Assembly: GCA_937902125.1 (NCBI GenBank)
Contig: CALDIB010000102.1
Span: 1-36,577 of the forward strand
Direction of reading: 5' to 3'
DNA length: 36,577 nucleotides
Source of the DNA: an uncultured Treponema sp.
Lineage (GTDB): Bacteria > Spirochaetota > Spirochaetia > Treponematales > Treponemataceae
Made by a program: the position numbers and the translations under genes. Positions 23,899-31,385 of the stretch are shown piece after piece. Position 1 is the first letter of the stretch. Each line of letters starts with the position of its first letter. A model generated the notes under the pieces. The model made no database searches, was not told where the DNA came from, and saw nothing but the letters and a program-made list of their open reading frames with translations.

Positions 23899-26318
23899 AA
23901 AGAACCTTCCTCTTCGTATATTTTACCATACTTTTTGGAATCTTGCAAGACAGAATCGAGCGCGCTTAAATTATTTTTGTCGGCCGGATTTGACCGCCTT
24001 TCCGATGCGTAAAACGAAAGCGGAGGGCCTTTAGGTCCAATGGCGGGCTTTCTAAATTCCTTGCTGGCTTCGGGAGAGGCCCCTGTGTATTCCGCGTCAC
24101 CCGGGTCAGGAGAAATCTTTACATAGTTGGCCACATTGTTCCAGAACATGTATCCCCGGTCAACGCTGTCGCGGACGCCAAAAACTTCCTTGAGAACATA
24201 ATCCTTGTCATAAAACTGCCTGTCATAAGGCACGTTAAGGAAGAAGGCCTGAACCCACGGACGAACCACAACCCTGTCACGGGCTATGACCGTGTTGCGG
24301 TAAGTTCCGTAATAGTAAATTCTGTATGGCCGTTCCTCGTTGGGATAGTAATTCATAAATTTATGCTCAAAATGGCTGGGATAGAACATGGGACAAATCA
24401 CGTCCACATATTGGGCCAATGTCTCCACGTCCTGCCCTGTGCGAGTTCCGCTTCGATACCAGCCGTTAGCCCCGTAAATGTCGATTCCAATGGGAGCGTC
24501 GATGTTTTCCCGCGCGTAAGAAAGGAAGCTTCTCAAGGCGCCCTCTTTGTCCATTCCTTCCGACTGCCAGCGGTAACTGGCGTTGTAAAGGTTTTGGCCG
24601 TCGGTGGGGAACCTAATGTAGTCAAACTGAATTTCGTCAAAGCCGCGGGAAATCAATTCCTTGGCGATGGCCACATTGTATTCCCAAACTTCCGGGCAGA
24701 AGGGGTCAACCCAAGCCTCGTCGTAGTATTTGGTTTGCGTCGTTCCGTCCTCAAGGCTTTCGGTTCCGCTGATTCCCTGCCAAGGCCTCTTGTAGCGCTT
24801 GTCCCAAACGGCGTATTCTCCGTTGTTGTAGTTTGAAAGGTTTCTGTCCTTAAAGACAACGATGCGGGCGATGAGGTAAATGTTCTCTTCTTTAAAAGTT
24901 TGGACAAACTTGTCCAAATCCAGCGCGTATTTGCTGACCACTCCCTTTTGCGTCAAGAGGGGGTCTTGCGCGTCAAAGCGCATAAGTCCGTAGTCGTCCT
25001 TCATGTCTATTACAAGGGAATTGAGCTTGTTGTCCAAAATTATTTTCTTGAACTTTTCAAAACCGCCGGGAAGGCGCGCTTGGTAGGCCGGAACGTAAAG
25101 GCTTTTTTGTCCGTCAATCTTGGCGGCGTAGGGCGAAAGAATTTTTCCGCTGTCCAAAAGCCAAAGCTCGTTGAGCAAAACTCCGCCTGAAATTTTCAAG
25201 CCCTTGGCGTTTTCGGCGGGAATCCAAGCGGCGTTGACCAATTCCTTGCTTTTGGAAAATTCAGCCACATAGCTTGAAAGGGCTTCCGTCAAGTCGCTGG
25301 TTGAATTGTTGGTCATGTCAAAAGAGCAAATCTTTCCGGGCGCCACAAAAGAAATTGAGCTTCCGTTTTGCCAAAGAGAGTCTATGGTGTCGCAAGGTTC
25401 ATTTCCCTTGTAAACGCAAGCGCTTTTTTGAGCCGCCAAGTCAAAGTGGTAAATGCGGGGCATGAAAGTTTGGGCCAAAAAGATTTCGCAATACTTGTTC
25501 TTGTTTTCGTCTTGAACCACAACCGGCAAAATGTCGGAAACTTCGTCGCTGGAATTGTTGGGGTCCGAGCATTCAAGGCCTCTGTTGGAGTCAATCCAGT
25601 CTGGCTTGGCCGCGTCGGGCTTGTAATGCCAAAAGCCCAAAATTGCGTGGGCCATAAAGACGACGCTTTCTGTTTGGCCGTCGGCGCCGGACTTCATTGA
25701 AGCGACGGCGACGGCTTTTATTCCGTTTGTGCGAAGGCTTGCGGAGCCTATTGAAGTCCAGCTAAGCCCGCCGTCGCGAGTAAGGTAAACCCGCTCCTTT
25801 GTGGCTGTGACCATTTCTTTTGGGTTCAACGGATTGAAGGCCAAATCCTTTAGGTCTTGCGCCTTTGTTTCAAAACTTGTCTCTCTTTTGGCGTTGAATT
25901 TTTTGATTGTGTATGTGGGAAGGCCTTGGTTCCGCAACTCAAAATTCTGCAAGTCGCTTGTGTAAAGGATTCCCTTTGAGGTGACAAAATAAAATGAATT
26001 TTCCACAGGAAGAATTTGCTGAACTGAGCCTTCGCTCCAAAGCGCGCTTTGCTTTCCGTTGGGATTTATTTTTTTCAGGCCGCTTTCAGTGGCAAGGAGG
26101 GTGTTTTTTGTTTCCTCAATTTGAACGCGCTTTATTGTGGCGTTCTTGACTTCGCCCTGCTCCGAATTCTTTTTTGCAAGCGCGCCGGAATCAGAACGCT
26201 TCGGCTCTATTATCTTTGGCAAAGAATAAATAGGCTTGGTTTCAAAATAATCGTCTTGCGCAAAAACGCCTGCGGACAAGGCCGCGGCCGTCATTAAAAA
26301 GAGAAAAAGTTTTTTCAT
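23895..26318 (-). CDS. Secreted DUF4015 glycoside-hydrolase-like protein with N-terminal propeller
   Basis: An 807-residue exported protein. The signal peptide ends near VFAQ (about 20). Residues 60-380 contain short repeated beta units, including VYLTRDGGLSWTSIG, an Asp-box-like motif typical of sialidase/BNR propellers. Residues 400-730 match the DUF4015 putative glycosidase family, a TIM barrel: LYVPAYQARLPGGF, LNSLVIDMKDDYG, IARIVVFKD, the conserved FDEIQFDYIRFPTDG, IGIDIYG and VDVICPMFYPSHF. Acidic residues in the QFDYIRFP block are likely catalytic. The substrate is unknown; a cell-wall or surface polysaccharide is plausible. It heads an operon with the HD-GYP-like protein and mnmE. Confidence 0.88.
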   Translation of the reverse strand: MKKLFLFLMTAAALSAGVFAQDDYFETKPIYSLPKIIEPKRSDSGALAKKNSEQGEVKNATIKRVQIEETKNTLLATESGLKKINPNGKQSALWSEGSVQQILPVENSFYFVTSKGILYTSDLQNFELRNQGLPTYTIKKFNAKRETSFETKAQDLKDLAFNPLNPKEMVTATKERVYLTRDGGLSWTSIGSASLRTNGIKAVAVASMKSGADGQTESVVFMAHAILGFWHYKPDAAKPDWIDSNRGLECSDPNNSSDEVSDILPVVVQDENKNKYCEIFLAQTFMPRIYHFDLAAQKSACVYKGNEPCDTIDSLWQNGSSISFVAPGKICSFDMTNNSTSDLTEALSSYVAEFSKSKELVNAAWIPAENAKGLKISGGVLLNELWLLDSGKILSPYAAKIDGQKSLYVPAYQARLPGGFEKFKKIILDNKLNSLVIDMKDDYGLMRFDAQDPLLTQKGVVSKYALDLDKFVQTFKEENIYLIARIVVFKDRNLSNYNNGEYAVWDKRYKRPWQGISGTESLEDGTTQTKYYDEAWVDPFCPEVWEYNVAIAKELISRGFDEIQFDYIRFPTDGQNLYNASYRWQSEGMDKEGALRSFLSYARENIDAPIGIDIYGANGWYRSGTRTGQDVETLAQYVDVICPMFYPSHFEHKFMNYYPNEERPYRIYYYGTYRNTVIARDRVVVRPWVQAFFLNVPYDRQFYDKDYVLKEVFGVRDSVDRGYMFWNNVANYVKISPDPGDAEYTGASPEASKEFRKPAIGPKGPPLSFYASERRSNPADKNNLSALDSVLQDSKKYGKIYEEEGSL

Positions 26319-26357
26319 AATTTTGTTATCGGAATTTTAACGCCAGACCTTAAGGGC

Positions 26358-26378
26358 AAAAAAAGCCGCGGCCGGCGG
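26358..26378 (-). terminator. Likely terminator after rlmB
   Basis: On the minus strand CCGC-CGGCC-GCGG is followed by C and seven T residues. The stem has only four pairs but is all G-C. It lies about 20 bases past the rlmB stop. Confidence 0.55.
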
Positions 26379-26396
26379 ACTGGCCCCGCAACTTGT

Positions 26397-27176
26397 TCAT
26401 TGCGCTTGGCGGTAGATTTCGTAGAGCAGAACGCCGGCGGCCACAGAAACGTTCAGGCTGTCTATGCGGCCGCAAGTAGGAATGGAAACGATTGTGTCGC
26501 ATTCTTCCCGCAAAAGGCGGGCGATTCCGTTGCCTTCGCTTCCCATGACCAAAACTGAATTTTTTGAAAAAGTTCCGTCTTGAATTTTAACGCCGCCCGC
26601 GTCCGCGCCGTAAATCCAAAAGCCCGCTTCCTTTAAAAGCTGGGCAGTCCTGACAAGGTTTGAAACAACGCTCACCGGAACCCAAGAGGAGGCTCCCGCG
26701 CTTGAGCGGGCTATGACTTCGTTTTGGGCCACATCGTTGGCGCCGCGGCGCTCCGGCAAAACCACAAGGGCGGCTCCAAACTGGTCGGCGCTTCGCAAAA
26801 TGGCGCCAACATTGTGGGGGTCGGTGACGGAATCCAAAAGGACTACGGTTGTCCTTTTTTCTTCTTTTGCAGCCTTAAAGCGCTCAAGCCAAACGTCAAA
26901 GTCAACTATGTTGCCGCCGCTTTTTTCGCTTCCTTGAATTTCCAGAATAAGGCCCCGGTGCTCCCGGGCGCCTTCGCTTAAGGAAAGCGCCATTTTGTCC
27001 AGCGCCTTTCCGTCAGTCTGCTGGCATTGAACGCCGGCGGCTTTGGCCAACTCCAAGATTTTTTTTGTCCTGGGGCCGGGTTTTGAGAAATAGACTTTCA
27101 TTTTGGAAGCGGCTTCCGGATTTCCTTCCGCCGCCCTCACCCGCTCTTCAACGGCGTGAAAGCCAGAAAGAAGCAT
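26397..27176 (-). CDS. rlmB: 23S rRNA (guanosine-2'-O-)-methyltransferase, SpoU family
   Basis: A 259-residue SPOUT enzyme. The N-terminal part (1-95) is the RNA-binding substrate domain beginning LSGFHAVEE. The catalytic knot follows with motif 1 LDSVTDPHNVGAILRSA, motif 2 LVMGSEGNGI and motif 3 IPTCGRIDSLNVSVAAGVLLYE. RlmB methylates G2251 in the peptidyl-transferase region; close relatives methylate other sites, so the exact target is inferred. The ATG directly follows the stop of the YchJ-like gene (TAA-ATG), so the two form an operon. Confidence 0.92.
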   Translation of the reverse strand: MLLSGFHAVEERVRAAEGNPEAASKMKVYFSKPGPRTKKILELAKAAGVQCQQTDGKALDKMALSLSEGAREHRGLILEIQGSEKSGGNIVDFDVWLERFKAAKEEKRTTVVLLDSVTDPHNVGAILRSADQFGAALVVLPERRGANDVAQNEVIARSSAGASSWVPVSVVSNLVRTAQLLKEAGFWIYGADAGGVKIQDGTFSKNSVLVMGSEGNGIARLLREECDTIVSIPTCGRIDSLNVSVAAGVLLYEIYRQAQ

Positions 27177-27677
27177 TTAGTTCTTTCCGCAGCAGTTCTT
27201 GTATTTCTTGCCGCTTCCGCAAGGGCAAGGCTCGTTTCGGCCGACTTTTGGAGCGTCGCGAACAACCGTTGTTGGCGTCATGGCTCCGTAAGAATAAAGC
27301 CATTGGCCGTTGATTTTTTTAAAGTAGGCCGTTTCGTGGTGAACGTCGCGATTGTGGCTTTGCGTGTAAGTGGCTTCAAATTCCACAATGCCTTCTTCGT
27401 CGTTCTGAGTTCCCTTTTCGGCGCGCAAAATTTTTAGGCCGTGCCAAATTGAATTGCGGCTCCAGTCTTCGGTGGCCTTGCGGTCGATTTCCGCAATCTT
27501 GTCGGACTGTTCGCAAGTGTTGATGATAAAGTCAATTTCATGCTTTTCGTAGGCCGTGTATCTGGCGCGCATCAAGCTTTCGGCGGTAGGCGCTTTTTGG
27601 GCGCCTTTAATAATCGGCTCGCAGCATTCTTCATAGCTTTTCCCTGAACCGCAGGGACACAATTTATTTTCACTCAT
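27177..27677 (-). CDS. YchJ-family protein with two SEC-C zinc motifs
   Basis: A 166-residue protein. Both ends carry a SEC-C type zinc-binding motif: CPCGSGKSYEECC at 7-19 and CPCGSGKKYKNCCGKN at the C-terminus. The middle is an NTF2-like UPF0225/YchJ fold: LMRARYTAYEKHEIDFI, then WHGLKIL and VEFEATY. SEC-C motifs of this kind also end SecA and bind zinc; the role of YchJ proteins is not established. A TTGCCC-N17-TATAAT promoter lies immediately upstream with only eight bases between the -10 and the ATG, and there is no ribosome-binding site, so translation is probably from a leaderless mRNA. Confidence 0.92.
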   Translation of the reverse strand: MSENKLCPCGSGKSYEECCEPIIKGAQKAPTAESLMRARYTAYEKHEIDFIINTCEQSDKIAEIDRKATEDWSRNSIWHGLKILRAEKGTQNDEEGIVEFEATYTQSHNRDVHHETAYFKKINGQWLYSYGAMTPTTVVRDAPKVGRNEPCPCGSGKKYKNCCGKN

Positions 27678-27685
27678 AAGCGCAA

Positions 27686-27714
27686 ATTATAATGTTTTGC
27701 CGCGGAAAGGGCAA
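27686..27714 (-). promoter_or_regulatory. Promoter of the YchJ-like/rlmB operon
   Basis: TTGCCC, 17 bases, then a perfect TATAAT on the minus strand, eight bases before the ATG. It begins right at the end of the tetR gene. Confidence 0.82.
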
Positions 27715-27716
27715 GC

Positions 27717-28310
27717 CTAGGCCAAAATTCCGTCAACGGCCAAATTCAAGGTTTCTCGAATTGACTCTATGGATTTTTCGCTCAATACGGAAAGGCGGAA
27801 AATTGCGGATTGTATGAGGCCGTAAAACATTTCGTAGGCGGAGCGGACTTTGAGTTTTTTAAACTCGCCGCTTTTTTCGCCGCGAATTAAAATTGTGTCT
27901 ATCAAATGGTGAAGGCGGAGCAAGCGCCGGTGAACCCGTTCGGCCGGATCGCCGCCAGTTTTTTGCAAGTTCAGCAAGTATGAAAGAAGCACGGTGAACA
28001 AGCGGCTGTTGTTTTCGCATTCGTCAACAATCAGCGAAAGAATTTTTCTCAAGGCTTCTTGAGAAGAAAGGCTTTGGTCTGAAATAATGCCCCGCAATTT
28101 TTCTTCAATGCCGCCTGTAAGCTGCTTGATGCTCCACAAAAAAATTTCCCGCTTGTTCTTAAAATAAATGTAAAGCGTAGTCCTAGTGATTCCGCAACGG
28201 TCGGCGATTTTTTGAAATGTAACGTCCTCGTAGCCTTCGTCAACAAAAACGTCCAGCGCTTTTTCTAGAATTTCATGCCGTCTTTTATCGTGCTCTACAA
28301 CAATCGCCAT
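27717..28310 (-). CDS. TetR/AcrR-family transcriptional regulator
   Basis: A 197-residue repressor-type protein. Residues 8-56 form the TetR DNA-binding domain: RRHEILEKALDVFVDEGYEDVTFQKIADRCGITRTTLYIYFKNKREIF, with the recognition helix at TRTTLYIYF. The C-terminal helical part (60-197) is the variable ligand and dimer domain. The ATG directly follows the stop of the THUMP methyltransferase gene, so it is second in a two-gene operon. No palindromic operator was obvious near 29,501, and the ligand cannot be predicted. Confidence 0.93.
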   Translation of the reverse strand: MAIVVEHDKRRHEILEKALDVFVDEGYEDVTFQKIADRCGITRTTLYIYFKNKREIFLWSIKQLTGGIEEKLRGIISDQSLSSQEALRKILSLIVDECENNSRLFTVLLSYLLNLQKTGGDPAERVHRRLLRLHHLIDTILIRGEKSGEFKKLKVRSAYEMFYGLIQSAIFRLSVLSEKSIESIRETLNLAVDGILA

Positions 28311-29501
28311 TTAATTTTTTCCTTTGCCGTCTTGGTTGGTGTACATGTAAAAGCAAGCGCTCAAATTTCCGGACTTTATAGTTTTTAAAAGATTGGCGTA
28401 ATGGCCAAAGCATTTTTGAAAATTCTTGTTTGAAGTGATGAAGCCCATTTGCCAATTTTCAAAATTATTTGGCAAGACGCTCATTCCCCGATAAAGCTCT
28501 TCCGCCTGCGCTTCGTCGCCGATGCGCTCGCCGTAAGGCGGGTTTGACAAAATCAATCCTTGGGGAAAAGGCGCGGCCAATTCCTTGTAGTCGGCCTGAA
28601 CAAAGTCCGGCCTTTTTATCCGCTGGTCGCTTCCAATCATTTGAAGGGCGCGGCCGGCCATCACGCAGGCGTGTTCGGCGTTGAGTTTGGCGCGGTCAAC
28701 CGCTTGCGGGTCGATGTCGCTTCCGGCAATATGAAATTCAACGTCGGGCCGAATCTTAGCCGCCTCAGCCTTGCGAATTTCCTGACCCCGATTCTTGTCA
28801 AAAAAGGGCAAGTCCTCAACCGCAAATTTTCTTCCCAGGCCTGGAGCCACGTCCATGGCGTAAAGGGCCGCTTCAATCGGAATTGTTCCCGAACCGCAAA
28901 AGGGATCATGCAAGGGCGTTTTTCTGCGCCAAAGCATGTACTGCAAAAGAATGGCGGCTGTGGTTTCCCGCATGGGCGCAAGGCCGCCGTCCGTTCTGTA
29001 TCCCCGCTTGTGAAGGGGCTCTCCTGAAAGGTCAAGCAAAACAAAAACCCGGTCGTTGTCAACATAAATTCGGACGGAACTTTTTAGGCCGCTTTCCGGC
29101 ATTGAGCTCATTTGCCAAACGTCGCAAAGCTTTTTGTAAATGGCCTTTTGCGCCATAGACTGAATCGTGTGTTCGGAATCAAGGCGGCTTTTGTAAACGC
29201 GGATTTTGTCCACCACAACGCGGCTGTCTTTTCTAAAATAGTTTTGCCAGGGAATTGAATAGATTCCGTCAAACAAAAGGTCAAAATTGTCCGCGTCAAA
29301 TTCCGCCAACTGCAAGAAAACCCGGTCGGCGCATCGAAGACAAAGGTTCGCGCGCAAAAGAGAGTCGTCGTCGCCAAAAAAAGTCACGCGGCCCGGAATT
29401 TTCACCGCGTCCGCAGGAGAAAGCTTGCAGCCCAAGCGCTTTATTTCGTTCCCCAAAATTTTTTCGGCGCCCACCGCGCACAATGCCACCAATGTATTCA
29501 T
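28311..29501 (-). CDS. THUMP-domain class I RNA methyltransferase, RlmL/UPF0020 type
   Basis: A 396-residue enzyme probably making N2-methylguanosine in RNA. The N-terminal ferredoxin-like and THUMP region (1-160) binds RNA and includes GRVTFFGDD and RIYVDNDRVFVLLDLSG. The linker GEPLHKRGYR is typical of this family. The Rossmann fold has SAM motif I DPFCGSGT (199-206), the acidic GSDIDPQAVD and catalytic NPPYGER (about 321-327). It matches the first half of E. coli RlmL (m2G2445 of 23S rRNA) without the RlmK half, as in many bacteria. No ribosome-binding site precedes the ATG, though TATAAA lies just upstream. It heads an operon with the TetR gene. Confidence 0.9.
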   Translation of the reverse strand: MNTLVALCAVGAEKILGNEIKRLGCKLSPADAVKIPGRVTFFGDDDSLLRANLCLRCADRVFLQLAEFDADNFDLLFDGIYSIPWQNYFRKDSRVVVDKIRVYKSRLDSEHTIQSMAQKAIYKKLCDVWQMSSMPESGLKSSVRIYVDNDRVFVLLDLSGEPLHKRGYRTDGGLAPMRETTAAILLQYMLWRRKTPLHDPFCGSGTIPIEAALYAMDVAPGLGRKFAVEDLPFFDKNRGQEIRKAEAAKIRPDVEFHIAGSDIDPQAVDRAKLNAEHACVMAGRALQMIGSDQRIKRPDFVQADYKELAAPFPQGLILSNPPYGERIGDEAQAEELYRGMSVLPNNFENWQMGFITSNKNFQKCFGHYANLLKTIKSGNLSACFYMYTNQDGKGKN

Positions 29502-29871
29502 ATTTATAGAAGAATAACATTTTTACATTTTTTGTTCAAGTGTCAGCCGCTCGTGTTTGGGGCTTCCACGATTTTTTAAGGTCTTGTTCGAGCGGGTTAA
29601 CCGCGTCCTTTGGACGCTGCGGGAAGCGGCAAGAACAATTGCTTTTTCACCAAAATTGCTAGATTGCCGCATAAGCCGCAACATTACGGCGTTGCCGTTT
29701 TGTGCAAAGAAGTTATCTACTTGCTCGCTTAAGCGAGCGGGCAATCGCGCTCACGCGCTAGTTCGCGCGAACAGCGGTACTGGTTAACTGCGGCTTTTTT
29801 TATGCGCGAAATTCTATTGAAAAAAAAAGCGAGTGGCTGTATAATTATTGAACATATTTTAAGGAGATTTT
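29502..29871. other. 370-base intergenic region rich in palindromes, no gene recognised
   Basis: Between divergent rlmL-like and pfk genes. It holds GGTTAACC, the hairpin GCGTCC-TTT-GGACGC (29603-29617), the 16-bp palindrome GCTCGCTTAAGCGAGC (29723-29738), GTTCGCGCGAAC (29761-29772) and a terminator-like GCGGT...ACTGC stem followed by GGC and seven T residues near 29,800 (plus strand). No tRNA, tmRNA, 6S or RNase P signature is visible. It could encode a small structured RNA ending near 29,800, or simply be repeat-derived. Confidence 0.5.
29817..29845 (+). promoter_or_regulatory. Promoter of the phosphofructokinase gene
   Basis: TTGAAA, 17 bases, then a perfect TATAAT. The start is expected near 29852, with AAGGAG five bases before the ATG. 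The near-consensus sequence fits high expression. Confidence 0.88.
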
Positions 29872-31260
29872 ATGGCTGACAAAAAACTTGACTTCACAAT
29901 AGAGACATTGGGACCCTGCAAATTTGATTCGCCCATCAAACTTTCAACTGTGTTTGGCGACCACAAGGCCAACTATGTAAAGGACGACTCTTTTGTTCGC
30001 AACGCGATCAATGTTTTTGACACAAAGCAAAAGGATGACCTTTCCAGCGGAAACCTTTTGCAAAAGGCCGGCCCGCGCGAAAAAATTTATTTTGACCCCG
30101 CCACTGTCAACGCCGGAATCTGCACTTGCGGCGGCCTTTGCCCCGGCTTGAACGACGTCATCCGCGCCGTCGTCCGCTGCTTGTGGAAGCGCTACGGAGT
30201 CCATTCAATTCACGGCTTCCAGTTCGGCTACAAGGGCTTCTTTGAAGAAAGCGGCTACGACACAGTTCAACTCAATCCCTACAACGTTGACGACATTCAC
30301 AAGATTGGCGGAACTTTCTTGGGAACAAGCCGCGGCGGCGGACAGCGCACAAACGAAATCGTAGACACTTTGGTTGCCCGCCACATCAACATGATTTTCA
30401 TCATCGGCGGAGACGGAACCCAGCGCGGAGCCTTGGACGTTGCCAACGAAGTTGAGCGCCGCGGCCTTAAGATTGCCGTAATCGGCGTTCCTAAAACCGT
30501 GGACAATGACTTGCAGTTCATCGACCGTTCCTTTGGCTTTGAGACGGCCGTTCAAAAGGCCAAGGACGCCGTAACCGCCATTCACATGGAAGCGCATTCC
30601 CAAATCAACGGAATCGGCTTGGTAAAATTGATGGGCCGCGAGTCCGGCTTTATCGCCACCGCCACGGCGCTTGCAAGCCATGAAGTCAACTTCTGCTTGA
30701 TTCCTGAAGTTCCCTTTGACCTTGACGGACCCAACGGCTTCTTGCATTACCTTGAAGTCCGCCTTGCCAAGCGCGCCCACGCCGTAATCGTAGTTGCCGA
30801 AGGCGCCGGACAGGAATTGCTGGCCGCCACAAACCAAAAGGACGCTTCCGGCAACACAAAGCTTGCCGACATCGGAACCTTCTTGCGGGACAAGATTACA
30901 GAATATTTTAAGGACAAGAACATTCACATCAACCTTAAATACATCGACCCCAGCTACCAAGTTCGCGCGGCCGTGGCCAACGCCAACGACTCCATTTACT
31001 GCGAGCGCTTGGGCAACAACGCCGTTCACGCGGCGATGGCTGGAAAGACAAAGATGGTTGTAGGCTTGGTTCACGACAAGTATGTTCACATCCCGATTTC
31101 CGTGGTCACTTCAAAGCGCAATGTGGTTGACCCCGAAGGCGCCTTGTGGCGCGACGCTTTGGACGCCACAGGACAGCCTATGTTGATGGTCAACAACGCC
31201 AAGGACGCAAAAGACCGCGCCGAAAACGTCGCTGACGGAAAGGGAAAGAACGCGGACTAA
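29872..31260 (+). CDS. 6-phosphofructokinase, plant/trypanosome-like long type
   Basis: Phosphorylates fructose-6-phosphate in glycolysis; 462 residues. The nucleotide-binding block is GGDGTQRGA (179-187), where PPi-dependent enzymes usually have GGDDT, so Gly182 favours ATP as donor. PKTVDND (207-213) carries the catalytic Asp and keeps the lysine, as in trypanosomatid ATP enzymes. MGRESGF (about 261) binds the sugar phosphate, and IVVAEGAGQE follows. An N-terminal extension of about 75 residues precedes AGICTCGGLCPGLNDV. The gene has a near-consensus promoter, a strong ribosome-binding site, many C-ending codons and a strong terminator, all consistent with high expression. Donor use cannot be settled from sequence alone. 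Confidence 0.92.
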   Translation: MADKKLDFTIETLGPCKFDSPIKLSTVFGDHKANYVKDDSFVRNAINVFDTKQKDDLSSGNLLQKAGPREKIYFDPATVNAGICTCGGLCPGLNDVIRAVVRCLWKRYGVHSIHGFQFGYKGFFEESGYDTVQLNPYNVDDIHKIGGTFLGTSRGGGQRTNEIVDTLVARHINMIFIIGGDGTQRGALDVANEVERRGLKIAVIGVPKTVDNDLQFIDRSFGFETAVQKAKDAVTAIHMEAHSQINGIGLVKLMGRESGFIATATALASHEVNFCLIPEVPFDLDGPNGFLHYLEVRLAKRAHAVIVVAEGAGQELLAATNQKDASGNTKLADIGTFLRDKITEYFKDKNIHINLKYIDPSYQVRAAVANANDSIYCERLGNNAVHAAMAGKTKMVVGLVHDKYVHIPISVVTSKRNVVDPEGALWRDALDATGQPMLMVNNAKDAKDRAENVADGKGKNAD

Positions 31261-31279
31261 AATTCAAGTCCCCAAAACG

Positions 31280-31332
31280 CGCCCAAGAAAACGCCATAGC
31301 TTTAAACGCTTGGCGGCTTGGGCGTTTTTTTT
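31280..31332 (+). terminator. Intrinsic terminator after phosphofructokinase
   Basis: CGCCCAAG (31280-31287) pairs with CTTGGGCG (31317-31324); an inner GCC...GGC pair lies in the loop; eight T residues follow. Confidence 0.93.
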
Positions 31333-31373
31333 GCCAGTCGGTTTGCCCAATAGCGCTTTTTATATAAATGCGC

Positions 31374-31379
31374 TACAAT
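31374..31379 (+). promoter_or_regulatory. Candidate -10 box of the propeller-protein gene
   Basis: TACAAT lies six bases before the ATG at 31386 with no ribosome-binding site between. No good -35 is visible at 17 bases, and a competing TATATAA lies at about 31361-31367, so this is tentative. Confidence 0.4.
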
Positions 31380-31385
31380 TTGCCT

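Noticed and set aside
29581..29600. tRNA T-arm suggested by TTCGAGC
   Set aside because: The flanking bases do not pair as a T-stem and no anticodon or acceptor arm is found.
30205..31089. 294-residue minus-strand ORF inside the phosphofructokinase gene
   Set aside because: It is a shadow of the strongly biased coding frame on the other strand; no family features or ribosome-binding site.
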